A stretch of DNA of 64,000 nt from Bidens hawaiensis (lineage: Eukaryota; Streptophyta; Magnoliopsida; Asterales; Asteraceae), in assembly GCA_021521415.1 (NCBI GenBank), contig JAIQDT010000028.1, positions 2,261,001-2,325,000 of the forward strand. The letters are read 5' to 3'. Made by a program: the position numbers and the translations under genes. Position 1 is the first letter of the stretch. Every line of letters begins with the position of its first letter. This document shows positions 12,361 through 24,173 of the stretch, piece by piece. Under the pieces are notes generated by a model, which searched no databases, had not been told where the DNA came from, and saw nothing but the letters and a program-made list of their open reading frames with translations.

Positions 12361-13154
12361 ATTTTATGTTTCTCTTGCACTTTATAATTGTTTTATCTAG
12401 TTTGGAAGATAAGGGGGTCAAGGTATAATTTTTGTAAAGGAAATAGACTCATATTCTTAAATACGAACCTTATAAGGCTATATGCCTGTTTTGATAGCCT
12501 ATACGCCCATGTACTTGGCATATGTGGTGACATTTGCTAGGATAGACAATTTTTTAAGCGTATGAGGAGTCATTCACTTACTATGTTAGCCGGGTGACCT
12601 TATACCGACTATATATGTAATCCATGTTCAAAGAATGCAAGTTATCCAGTTATTTTATGATCATTTGGTAACAAAAATTTGTCAAATTGTCCTTGGAAAC
12701 ACATACTACACACATTTAGGCCTACTCGATCAATACCTAGTAAGAAGACTAGATCAGAATGAGGTTTCCTCAAGTGGTATCAGAGATTTGGCGTCTCATT
12801 ATGTATTATTAGGAGATTTAATTAAATTTGGGCTAGAATTAAAGATCAATTGAGGTGTGTTAATGGTCGATTTGACCTAAACCGGTATAACAGAGTTCGA
12901 AGACTTGAACTGGTTAATTGAAGATGAATTTGAAGTTGTTTATCGATGTTGTTGATTAGGATTTGTATCAGAGTTTGAATAGATGAACAATCCTCAATCA
13001 ATTGGTTATTTAATTAAGTGTTTATTCAATTGATTTGAATCGGTGTTTACCGTGTATATAGAGGTCAAAGGCTAACCTAATTTGACCCTGAATTGGTTAA
13101 AATTGAATGCTTATTGGTTATTAGATTGGTTAGTGCATGCGTTTGAAAGATTTG
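12361..13154 (+). mobile_element. Second decayed LTR-PBS remnant and leader
   Basis: TGGTATCAGAG at 12775-12785 is a primer-site core. The upstream few hundred bases are LTR-like but their start is not defined, and the downstream roughly 370 bp are non-coding, with repeated TTGGTTA/TGAATTGG motifs. No ORF is recognised. Confidence 0.4.
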
Positions 13155-16100
13155 TGTGACACCCCGCACTTTTACGTTAACACCGTTAACCCAAACTCCG
13201 TTATCTTACAAGTCATGCATAGCCTTTACACGAGTCAGTAACGATTCACACACACGAGTCCGTTAGTACGCGTTGGTGGTAAATGTTGAATAAGACATGT
13301 TTAAATAATTCGGATATAATTGTGATGTGTTAAATGATTTTATGTGTTACACTATTTATTAGATTATGCTCTCTTAACATGCTATTAGTTATTATATATA
13401 AATAATGACTCAAGCATATGCTTATGATGTGCTAAAAGTAGTTATATAAAAACACGCTAATTAGACACTAAGTAATAAATTCTAGACTCTTAAACTTAAC
13501 TAAACTACTAACCGGCAAGCGAACCGATCGACTCTAGTAGAACAAAGTAAGTCTGGATGTCGCACAAGACTCTTTAAGTTACATTTACTAGCTAATTAGA
13601 CTCAACTACAGACACGACTTATTTATTTATTATTTGCTTAAGGGGGGGGGGGGTTTCACTAATAAACTTAATTTTTAACTAATTTAAACTAATTAAGAAA
13701 ACTATAGATGACTAAACTTATAACTTAGACTTAATTCAGATGATGATGAACAACCACCTAGGCTAGAATCCCCTAAGTGTCAGTTATCAATTAACCGGGA
13801 GACTATTTAGTTATGGAACTGGGATCGTAAAATAGACGCTTAAGAGAAAACCCGAACAGGGCCCTTGACCCTTCTCAAGAAACACCTATGGATTTCTAAT
13901 AAGTTTTAACGCACACCAGTATTAAAAATCAAGTTTCCTTACGGTCACCTAATTAATTACAAACTAGTTCCTTTATACGAAATCCTACCTTACAGCGCGG
14001 AAATCAAAGGCAGTCTAATATATTCAATTGACTCTATAGACAAAGTTAATCAATCAAACCTAGACGGACTCCTTACGAAGAACTAAATCTAGCAATCCTG
14101 ATCAACAAAGACCTATCAATAACCTAGCACCTTACAGCTATTTAGGTTAGCAGCACACTTAGGTTTATTTAACTAAATAATATTATTCCTATGATCTTAT
14201 TCGACATCAATCATAAAATAGTCAAAAACACAAAGTAGATGACCTAATAGCAACCTATCATAATGACAAACAATAATCAAGGCAACTATGAAATAATAAA
14301 ACTCAACAAACAACCCTAAGCACACATATGCATCAATTTAATATAATTAAACCTTTTACTAGTTCATAAAACCATAACGATAAATAAATCCCAATTAAAA
14401 TCAAATGTCAACAAAGGTTCATCATAAGTCTAGGCAGTCTATAAAGTTTAGCCTAGCATGGTAAAATCAAACAAAACAATGATAAAGGTATTCATGGTGA
14501 AAAACAAAAGAAACGAAAGATTAAAGGCAATAAAACCCGTGGTTCTCGTCTTTGATTAATATGCTCGCCACCGTATGATTCCAAGCCTCCAAAACCTCCA
14601 AAATATCTGATCTTGAGCTCCCAAAATCGTCCAAATCGGCTGGCCCTTCCGGTTATGTTTAAGGTTGAGTTTAGGGGTGTTTAAATAGGAAATTACAAGG
14701 CCCAAACCCATAATTCGTAGGAATCTTCTGGAATAGTCACCACCGCGCTGCGCGGTGGGTATGAGACCCCCGGTCGCGCGGCGCTCTGGTAAAGGGGAGG
14801 GGGGTGGCCGGCCTAGCCGGTCCGGTTCGATCCTGATGCTCTGGTTCGTCTTTTTAGCTTGTTTTTAATCGTTTTTCATGCTCTTTAACCACGAACAAGT
14901 CCCGGGACCTAATTTATTCAAATAAGTTAGTAGTATATAAATCCTAATAAAAAACGAACATAAATTAATAAAATATTATATAAAATGCACATGTGATTTA
15001 TATATATTTAGCATTATATCAGTTTATAACATGATATGTGTGAAATTACATGTTAAATCATTATGTGTTTAGTTAATAGTTTGATTCATGAAATTGCGAA
15101 CGATTGCACGTAATTGTTATGATTTTAGCTTTTACAAGAATAGTATTTTACGAAGTAACAGCGAGATTACTTTTATAGACTTTGGTTATAATTTTAGTTA
15201 TAACGATTCGTTATAGCCCGGTTTGGTGTTAAAAGGTTTGTTTAAAGCCAAAACTCATTCTAAAAGGGTCATTCTTGTAAATGTGTTTAAATATAGTATT
15301 AATAAAATAATCAAACCTTAAATCCATCCCTCTCTCATGATTTCAAACACCCTAACCGTAATTCACCTTCAATTCAATCTTGTTTCTTGCAATTGGTGGT
15401 GTTTTTGAGTGATTTTCATCATTCCTAACGTTAACTGGTAAGTCTTATGTATCAATTTCATGTTTTGATGAATTATTGTGAAAGCCTAGAGGTTAAATCT
15501 CTGTAATATTGATGATTATGATGGTTAATTGATAAATTAGAAACCTAGAGACGCTATAAACATGTTAGGGTTTGAGTTTTGATGATAACAGTTTGCTGAC
15601 AGATTCGTTCTCGTTTATTGATTGGTTTCTAACTTGATGTTAAACGATTATTATTGATCTATTCTTGATTCTACGATATAGTACTCTGAGTCTAGTTTCC
15701 ATAAAAGTAAATTTTGTAATTTTTGGACGAGTTTTGAATAGTTTTTATGATTTTACAAAAAAACAGGTCAAATCTGATTCGGGGAGTTATATTCTGGTCT
15801 GTCTTTACGACACCATTACTCCTTAATGACAAACCCAAATGGGTTGGTTCCACTTCTGGAACTTATTTTATGAGTTTAAAAGGCAACCCAGTTGGCCTTG
15901 AACAATTTTGATAAGCTATTTGAGAGAACCATGAAACTACTTTTTATTGCCCAATCAGCTGAACTTTTTGTACATATCTGCAATGTTTGATATATTGTGC
16001 ATATTTTATAAATGAAAAAAATATAATAAAAATTTTCAAAGAAACCTAATTCAAATATTCTACTATGGTAAGTTTTGGGAATTTATTTCTATGTTTTGAT

Positions 16101-16257
16101 TAGTTAATAAAATCCGTTTGTAGATGCTATAATCTGTCTTGTAAACTGCTTGATCAGAATTTGAATTATATGGAAATTGCTTGATGTTTTGATCATGGTG
16201 TGACATAGGATGCATGTTAGAACAACCAACATTAATTGAAATCACGAATGGTGTGAC
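13155..16257 (+). repeat. 5' LTR of element F (interrupted by G)
   Basis: It starts TGTGACACCCCGCACTTTTACG; the end is placed at GGTGTGACG (16257), which is tentative. Collinear similarity to 24174-25330 includes GAACGATTGCACGTAATTG, the leader around 15330-15440 and the block at 15590-15910 that is also present in families B and E. LTR G splits it at 13425. Confidence 0.65.
13425..15021 (-). repeat. Solo LTR G (1597 bp)
   Basis: The segment is absent from the sister F LTR, which reads straight through this position near 24440. Its ends are TGATGTGCTAAAA and TTTAGCATTATATCA, an imperfect inverted pair with TG...CA. Flanks are GCTTA (13420-13424) and GTTTA (15022-15026), a TSD with one C/T change. 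TATTTAAACACCCC on the minus strand near 14690 suggests a minus-strand promoter. A C/G-rich hairpin (ACCGCGCTGCGCGGTGGG) lies at about 14741. Confidence 0.7.
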
Positions 16258-16861
16258 GGCAATTGTCGTTTATTTGCTCACTTGGTAAACCTCAACTCTA
16301 AATCCTGATGGAGCTGCAAACCTGACCCTAATAAGACAGATAATTGTACCTTTCCTTTCCATTGAATAATAAGAAAGTGGTGGACGCACTCCCAAATAAT
16401 AGATCAGACTCCTGTCATGGCGTTACTCGTGTTGAACCTTGATTTGAATGAAACCCGAATAATTGTGCTCTTCTTATGGCTTCTGTTTCTCTCTATTCTA
16501 GACCCCTAACTCGAGAATCTTCTCATAAGAAGCTGCGTCTAAAACTCAGAGCATATGCTATCGCAAATTGGAGGATCAAATCTGTAAAATGAACAACCTC
16601 TGGCAGTCTGCACAAGGCTTTCCTTTTTCAAGAACACTTCTTTACCTAACGAACTGAAATTATTGAACTTAAAACTCTCACCATGGACCACTTCGGACAG
16701 AATACCTAAACTCAATCCTTTTAGACTAACCCTAAGACAGAATTTGGATATTCTTTTCTCCGTCTATCACGATCGACTCGCAAAGAAATTGCTGGCTATG
16801 GTTGGCGACTGGAACTACTTGCGATGTGCGGTCAGTGTGGTTGGTTAGTTGTGGTACACCT
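16258..16861 (+). mobile_element. 5' internal remnant of element F
   Basis: This lies between the F 5' LTR and D4. There is no intact primer site and no convincing gag; the longest reading is about 60 codons without a recognisable motif. Confidence 0.45.
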
Positions 16862-17677
16862 TGTAACCACTCGGTTTTTCCACATACGACTTATACCCAT
16901 TACCCGACCCGTTTTATGATCGGGAAATTTTTACACTAAAAAGGTATCACGTTTATCGAGGAATTTCTATACCAATTATATTTATTTATTATATTTATTT
17001 AAAATATATTTAACTTTCAAAAGTGTACGTTTTTAACCCGAATATAAACTTTAATCCACCATTGTTCCCATCTCAAATCCCCAAGGACTAAAATGCAATT
17101 TTCATATATTATCTTTATAACCCATTTACCCAAACACGTGACCCGTATCCGCAACCCGTATCCATGACCCGTATGGTTAACTTGAGCCTAAATTAATGAT
17201 CTATGTTGGGAATTGAATCCAGTTTTTGATTCCTCCTACTAATTTCGGCCTAAACGACCTAATGAATTAGGAAACCCGATCATCTATAATGTGTATTGAT
17301 TCGTTAGTTAGCCGACTTAACCTAAAATTTGACTATATAACCTAAGCTTGTTCACAAATCAATTCCTCGTGCCTACACCTCCCTCATACCAGTGCGAATC
17401 GAAGCCCCTTGGTTAATTGGATTGCCAAAAGCTGTAACCTCTGTTCGTCGCTTCCTTTTTGGCCGGCACTGTTACTTCACAATTGGAACGTATATAATCA
17501 TCGCAGTAGGTAATACATTATATGGTTTAGTTCGTTTTATTATGCTGCACCTTAACTCTAACATTAATTCAATGAACAACTAACGGATTAAACGATTGCA
17601 TAATTAGGGTTTATGATTAAATCTGGGTATCATTACCTTTTGTATATAAATATGCGTTTACATATCCTAACCAACTG

Positions 17678-17765
17678 ACACCCTAGCTCAGTTGGCTAGG
17701 GTGTGTGTGTTCAATTCTTTAAACCGGCCATCAGGCGCGGGTTCGAGTCCCAACCATGGCGTTTT
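17678..17765 (+). mobile_element. tRNA-derived SINE-like head with Pol III boxes
   Basis: An A-box-like TAGCTCAGTTGG (17684-17695) and a B-box-like GGTTCGAGTCC (17740-17750) have tRNA-like spacing. CCCTAGC/GCTAGGG forms a perfect 7-bp D-arm-like hairpin. The T arm pairs only over three bases and no acceptor stem is evident, so a working tRNA is unlikely. A T-rich tail follows (GTTTTTGGTG...TTTATTTTTATTAG), split by the insertion of B1 in its first T run. Confidence 0.5.
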
Positions 17766-20399
17766 TGTAAGGCCCCGAACCCCGGGAATCCCACAGTTGG
17801 TAATCATCCAAACACTCGTAAAATTTAATAAACTTAAAAACCATTTCTTCCATTAAAACAAACGTATCAGAGTATAAATTTTGCGGAAAACATGAAAAAT
17901 GTAATAAGTTCCCGAAACCCGGGAATTTTGCCCAAAATCCAAAGTAAGTATAACTTTTATAAATTTCCTTGAAATAAAACATTCATAATAATTCTTCCTT
18001 CCAGTATGCCCTTCACCATCCAAGTAGCTCCGTGCACGTCCAAGCGATAAGGCATCCTTTTCCGAATCCAGAAACTTACACTAACATGCACACAAAGTCA
18101 GCTTGAGCTGAGTGAGTTCAAGTTTTAAGTAAAAGATATCAGTAGTAAAATCATGATAGTCATATCAAAGGTTTTCTAAAAGTAAAATGGTACATCCATC
18201 TAATCATCATTACCGAACTTAAACATCCTCATACATATATATACAAAATGTATATGTAAACATCCATTCAATAACATCCCTATATACATAACAGTATATA
18301 TATATATCATCCACGTATAACATCAGGGTCGAACAAACGTACAACCCAAACACGTAACATCATTGTATGCAAACACAAAGTAGGCATACACAACATCAGT
18401 AGTCGAAACGACTACAACATCGCCAAATAGAGGCCAAGAAATAATGTATATACACATATATATATTTAACATCCCAAGGCTTACCATATACTAGTAATCC
18501 TATATAAAATCTTTTTAAAACATTTCATCAAGTAAGAAAACATTTAAGTGCGCATGCTAGCCCAAAAGTAAAATGAGTAAAAAGGGCATCATGAACTCAC
18601 CTGAGATCGATCGAATACTTGCCACGAGCTAGGAAGTTCCTAAGGGCAAAATCACAAGCAAGGGCCTGTAAATTATACATAACGCGTTACTAAACTAGAT
18701 TGTAGGAACACTCTAGCCTAATGAGCCGTACAAGCCCAACACTTGGCCCAAGGCCCAATACTTGGCCCAAGGCCCGACAACTTGGCACAAGGCCCAACAA
18801 TTGGCCCAAGGCCCGACAACTTGGCCAAAGGCCCGACAACTTGGCCCAAGGCCCAACACTTAGCCCAAGGCCCAACAACTTGGCCCAAGGCCCGACAACT
18901 TGGCCCAAGGCCCAAAGATAGTCAAATCGGGTCGAATGTGCGTGAAATAATACTTAAAAACCATTTGTTAACCGAATCAGCCCCGAATGGACCAAATTCT
19001 GTCTTAAACCTTTTCATTCATCATAATTATGTCACCCGAGCTGATAGGGTTGACGGTTCCCTTTTACAACACTTACTTTAACATTTAAACGAAAATTCGC
19101 GCACCGCCGACTCGATTGACGAAGCATTAACCCTGACAGCCCCGTGCATCAAAAATATAATTTTCCCACAGCTCTTAGACTCCCCTAGGGCCATGCAAAC
19201 TGATTCGGTTGGTCATCCAACCGATTAACGCATCAAACTCAACAATTCTAGACAACCGAACATAACAATCAAACTACAACTAGTTGATCAACTTAACGAA
19301 CACCTAAGAACATGATCTTTGAGTATGATATACGGGACATACCTAGGAAGATTGTGGTGTAAAAACTCACTTCAAACAGCCCCGACAAGAACACAATTGA
19401 ACATCCACCGGTTAAGCCTAAAACAAACTTATCGATCAATAACGAGTAAAACGTGTAGATTTTAGCATGCGAAGATGCATTTAATTACATAGGATAACCT
19501 TTGAAATAAATTATTAAATTTTTACCAGACTTTCATAAATGTCTTAGGTTTATAAAAATATTTTTATTATATTTTTATATTGGACACAAAAATCATAAAA
19601 ATTCCTCCAACATAGAAAGGTATGTGCAGCTATTTCAGCGCGCAACAAAATGGTTTTATTTTTATAAAATTCATTACCGAACCAAATTAAACGATTCAAA
19701 TTGGGTTTGGTTCCTAACTCAATATAATAACTTCCAGAAGTGGAACCAACCAATTTGGACCTGTCGAAAAAAGGTTATGACGTCGGGAAGACAAACCAGA
19801 ATTCGTCATCCAGCATAAGCTTTGACACTCGATTTTATAAATTCATAAAAACCATTTAAATCTCGTCCAAAAATTACGTATTATACATTTCTGGAAACTA
19901 GACTCAAAGTATAACATCATGGAATCAAGAATCGATCAAAAACAGTGGATTAACATTGCGTTACGGACCCTACAATAAACGTATACTAATCTGTCAGCAA
20001 GCTGTTATCATCAAAACTCAATCTTAACGACCAATAAACGGGTTAATATGATCAATTAAGGTGTAAAAGACATGGGGAATCATAAAACCGACCTTGAATT
20101 GAAGTTTTCACGGCTGAAACACGGCGGGGCAGAAGAAAAACGAGAAGGGGGGGGGGTTCTTAGCTGCGATCGGCTGCACCTAGGGTTATGAGTTAGGTTT
20201 TTTTCATTCTTTTATGAAATAAAATAAGAAGTTTCATTCTAGCCCCTCAAGTATAAAGTGTGTAGTAACTTGGGTGGAAAGTTACATAATTTTAACATAC
20301 CGGGATGACGTAAAGCCTCCGAGGAAAGTCGGATAAATCCCGAGAGATGTACATACTTACATGCTTTAAATCACTTATCTGAAATTAACGGGCGTTACA
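17766..20399 (-). repeat. Solo LTR B1 (2634 bp)
   Basis: Plus-strand ends are TGTAAGGCCCCGAACCCCGGG and ACGGGCGTTACA, with exact TSDs GTTTT at 17761-17765 and 20400-20404. It is homologous to B2 and B3, sharing AATCCCACAGTTGGTAATCAT, CATGCTAGCCCAAAA...GGGCATCATGAACTCACC and CAGAAGTGGAACCAACCAAT. It carries its own 20-bp tandem array at 18731-18917. Confidence 0.9.
18731..18917. repeat. 20-bp tandem array in LTR B1
   Basis: About nine units of CTTGGCCCAAGGCCCGACAA occur with small variations (AACA/GACA/ATAC). Each unit contains the inverted repeat GGGCCTTGGGCC. The period is not a multiple of three, so the Pro/Gly-rich ORFs read on both strands here are artefacts. Confidence 0.9.
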
Positions 20400-22429
20400 G
20401 TTTTGGTGCTGTTTTATTTTTATTAGTTATTTTAACTTGTTTTATATATAGTATATTATAATTAATATTAATTATCAAATAAACAATATTTTAGATAAAC
20501 CGACACCACAAAGTTGAACGTTTCTTGTCAATTAATCTCATTGTGAGTTTTTTTATATATATACATGTATATATATTTATAAATATATATATATATATAT
20601 ATATACATATATTTATATATTTATAAATATATCTTATTAATAATAAACCAATATTATTTTATTAAAGCTCGACACCAATATTGAAGCTTTTGTCGTTAGA
20701 ACGTCTTTATAAATTTAGTCATATTTATGTATTAAATATATATATGTATAAATATATATATATATATACATACATACATATATTATTGGTTTTAGACAAA
20801 ATCATAATAGACGTATTTAACATGTTAAAATGTGTTACTTATATTTTACCATCGGGTTCATTAAAAATTTTAAGATATAAATTTTTCGATAATTATATAT
20901 TTAAACGGTTATTATAATAGGTCTCAACTTATATTTATTCAAACTAATTATTTGAAAGTTCGATTATGCATAAAACAATGATTTTTATAATTAAACTATA
21001 ACAATAATCCGTAGAGATCAATCGTTCAATCCATAACATACCAATCATAATTGTAACTCAATCCACATCGAAATCTTAAAGTTCGTTATACGTATTATAT
21101 CATTTATAATTTATTCATAACATTATTTAATTAGGATTCTTGTCGGTATTTCTCTAGGAGTGTGATTATCGTTCTTGTCGTAATCATTCCCGTTTGGCTT
21201 ATTTGATCAGGTGAGTTTTATCATTACCTTATTTTACTCAATTTTCACAAACGTTTTGGGGACATATGCGTATATCATACTATACATACATTCTATACAA
21301 ACATACATATCAAAAATAGCAAACGTATAATTGTGTGTGATTAATCTAATCTACTTGTTATGTGGTTATTTGTCTTTGTATACAATCGTTTGACATATCC
21401 CCTTGGAGAGGGTTCTCATTCTATTGACCACCGCCCAATTCGCTTGGCAACAGTCTTATTCTTATTTGCTCATAGTTGATTTACCGGCGCCCGATTCACT
21501 TGGCAATGGTTTTGTCGAAAACTTACTTGCTTATGGTTTGATTTCATTACCGCGTTTATTACGTTTTGCTAATTTATCGTATTAACATTATTTTGGTGTC
21601 AAAACTTGGTGGTAAACTCACTCAACATGTTTGTTGACAAAACCTCTATTTTCTACGCATATGCAGGTTGCCTGAGTTGAAGGATGGACACTTAGAAAGA
21701 CCTTAGGATTATAATGAAACATGGATTTAGACTTTTTGTATTTATTTATTTGAATTGTTTGGTTGTATTTGATTATTTTGTGTATTATTTGAACAAAATA
21801 ATTAATTAGATATTGTCATTTATATTTATGATAGTATCTTCGAGCTGTGAGCAATCGGATCACGCCCCGGCATTTCCGCCTTAGGTTGTGGTATGACACA
21901 CCTTATATATAAACAATAACGGTACATTGAAGGTGGAGATTAGATTCAGATCATTAACCGAACCTTAGCACCATAAGCATCTTCGCTTAAGCTCAGACCT
22001 TGAGGAACCGTTACTCGCATCAAAGAGGTAGGAGACAAAGGCCACTTTATGGCCCTTAATCGACTCACTGGAATTCAGAAGGAAAACTTTTTAATGACGT
22101 TATCCGATTTTAGACGCGAACCCTAATTCCCACCAGAATGGTGGACCAGAATAATTGATTGCCTCTATTTCAATGTCTTGCTCCGAACATCCGACTTAAC
22201 GACTAGAATACTAGAATGAAATAGTTTATACCATCCACTATTTTTGAAACTCAGACCTTGATAAGGTCAATTAGGTTATTAAAACCATACCTTGGATATG
22301 TTTTCCCTTTCTCGCTTAAAGCCACAACATTGAATCACATCTATTGTTCTCTAACATAGTGACTAGTTCCCAAACTAATGTTGTATCTTGCCCGTTGGGG
22401 TAAAGCGAAGTTGAATATCAAAAGCTGTC

Positions 22430-22600
22430 TGGCTTGTTTCAGTGACCGGAAAATCCTTGGGATCTGGAGCAGACTTCCATGGACTTTATCATCAAGTATC
22501 TCGAACTTTTAGCGAATATGACACTATTTGAGCAATTCGTAGTTCAATTGACTGAATTTGCGCACTTTCTATTAATTATGGCGACCGGTAAGAAAGAGAA
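22430..22600 (+). pseudogene. Ty3/gypsy integrase fragment (N-terminal core)
   Basis: The reading from 22458 (TGG) begins WDLEQTSMDFI and runs to TEFAHF. It aligns without gaps to the start of the integrase core of element A in this window (WKWEHITMDFI...MKSAHF). W1, E4, M8, the catalytic D9, F10, I11, K13, N20, V28, L31, A35, H36 and F37 agree. A CLAC motif just upstream (about 22428) fits the last two cysteines of the HHCC zinc finger. The reading is lost soon after, and no second or third acidic residue is found in frame. Confidence 0.7.
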
Positions 22601-23924
22601 AATGGACCAAACCCTTGATTCCTCTCCTACAATTTTAAATACGGCAAGCCGCTGATATTTACAAAATAAATGACGCAATACTGACTTGGCTCTTCATACA
22701 AGCCATTTATTACTTTTACATGACTGCTTGGTTTCAATAAAAATTTATTTCTTTTCAGAAACCTCACTTACAATGAAATTATTCTTCTCTTTCGTGCTGG
22801 CGACTGTAAGTATTGGTATCTTATGTCAACGAACGTTTGAACATCCGCTTTGGGCTGCTTCTACTTCAATCACTTTGAATAATTCCTCGAGTCCCTCCAA
22901 CTTGTGTAATCCCAGAAATTGGAAGATTTTGACTCTAACAAATTACCACGACAGCGAATCTGGTACGACCTATCTCATCATCTATTCGTTCAAATCACTT
23001 ATCCTTCGTGTCCAGACGGGAAACCTTAAATACTCGCTAAAAGCATATACTTCATGAACCTTTAAATACTTGTTATTCGGATTATTCTGTGATAATTTTC
23101 CCTTTTCATTTCACTCAAATTCCATGTGTGTGGACCCCACCGTAACCTGACATGTTATATATGTTAGTAATGCTTCTATGATTGTAGGAGTGCTGGCCGC
23201 CATGGCCTAAAAGAAAATTTAAAAACATCTAGCTCATAACTCTATTGGACATATAGATTTTATTTGTACTACTTTCTCATGGGGATCCATAGAAGGAACT
23301 CAACCACTCTTGTGAGTAATGCCTGTGACTATCGTAACCTGTTATAAGATTTCTCATTCTTGAGCTTCCAGCAATTCAACTTATACGTCAAACGAAATAC
23401 CAAAATGACTCGTATTGGTAATTTTTCACTCGATAGCCTAACTTGGTCTATTATTAAAATTCTGATATACTGATTCACCTCGATCTACCACATTAACTTG
23501 AGTCAGAGTGGCTTAGCTCAGTAAATCTTAAACATTAATGTCAGTTCAGCAACGATAACTATACCTAATTACTAGGCATGTTATGCATTCAACCTTACCC
23601 ATGAAACGAAATTGAACTATCGAGATTTGACATTGTAGTGCCTTTTGAAGTTGTGCTATTTCCTTACTTTCGTGTATATGCAATGTCACAGTCAAGTGTA
23701 ACAACTTTGGCAAACATCGACTGGTTGCTTTTACAACAAACCTCTTGGTTATGCTCTTTTAAGTCCTTGTTCGAATGTATACTTGAATCTCTGGCGTTCT
23801 CAAGCACAGTCAAAATCATTTATGCTAGACACTTTTCGCCTCTTTGTATAGTTATACGTTCAAATGCGTCTATTGTCAATAAGCTTTGGTTAAAATTTCA
23901 GAACATTTTACAATATTAAAATTT

Positions 23925-24173
23925 CGGGATGAAATTTCTTTCAACAAGGGGATAACGTGACAACCGGAAAATTTTTGTTAAACATTTGCAAGACTTCCAA
24001 AACAATTGTGACAACAACCAATAGGCGGGATGTCTACTCAATTCATTTTGATCTTTTAATGAATGGAAAGTAAACGAAATTCATGTTATTCATACTTATA
24101 GACTGTAAGTCTACTTATTTACTTAGCAACACATATCAATTTTTGGGACAAAAATTCTTTCAACAAGGGATGA
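23925..24173 (+). other. Two successive polypurine-tract-like signals
   Basis: TTTCTTTCAACAAGGGGATAAC (23936-23957) is followed by GTGACAACCGG. About 215 bp later TTCTTTCAACAAGGGATGA lies directly before the LTR start TGTGACACCCC at 24174. Both copies share GGGA(T/C)(G/A)AAATT upstream, so this looks like a duplicated internal 3' end. Confidence 0.55.

Larger units (their letters stand above)
16862..21898 (+). repeat. Solo LTR D4 (about 2.40 kb after removing nested B1)
   Basis: It starts TGTAACCACTCGG and ends CGCCTTAGGTTGTGGTATGACA. Exact TSDs CACCT lie at 16857-16861 and 21899-21903. The 3' half (21380-21898) is homologous to D1, D2 and D3 in opposite orientation: CGCCCAATTCGCTTGGCAAC, CACGCCCCGGCATTTCCGCC. 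A TATA-like GACTATATAACC lies at about 17332. B1 is inserted at 17766. AT-microsatellite blocks fill 20550-20790. Confidence 0.85.
21904..24173 (+). mobile_element. 3' internal remnant of element F (pol relic)
   Basis: This is decayed coding-type sequence ending in purine tracts before the 3' LTR. The integrase relic at 22430-22600 is the only recognisable domain. Longer readings at 22686-23057 and 23638-23919 show no family motif that I can name. Confidence 0.55.

Noticed and set aside
17678..17765. Functional tRNA gene
   Set aside because: Pol III boxes are present, but the T stem pairs over three bases only and no acceptor stem or clear anticodon arm can be drawn.
18690..18921. Pro/Gly-repeat ORFs on both strands
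   Set aside because: They are products of the 20-bp tandem array read in several frames; no start context or conserved protein.
22686..23057. 123-codon ORF with a hydrophobic N-terminus resembling a signal peptide
   Set aside because: It lies in the decayed pol region of element F; no family motif, and the hydrophobic stretch is expected from random AT-rich codons.
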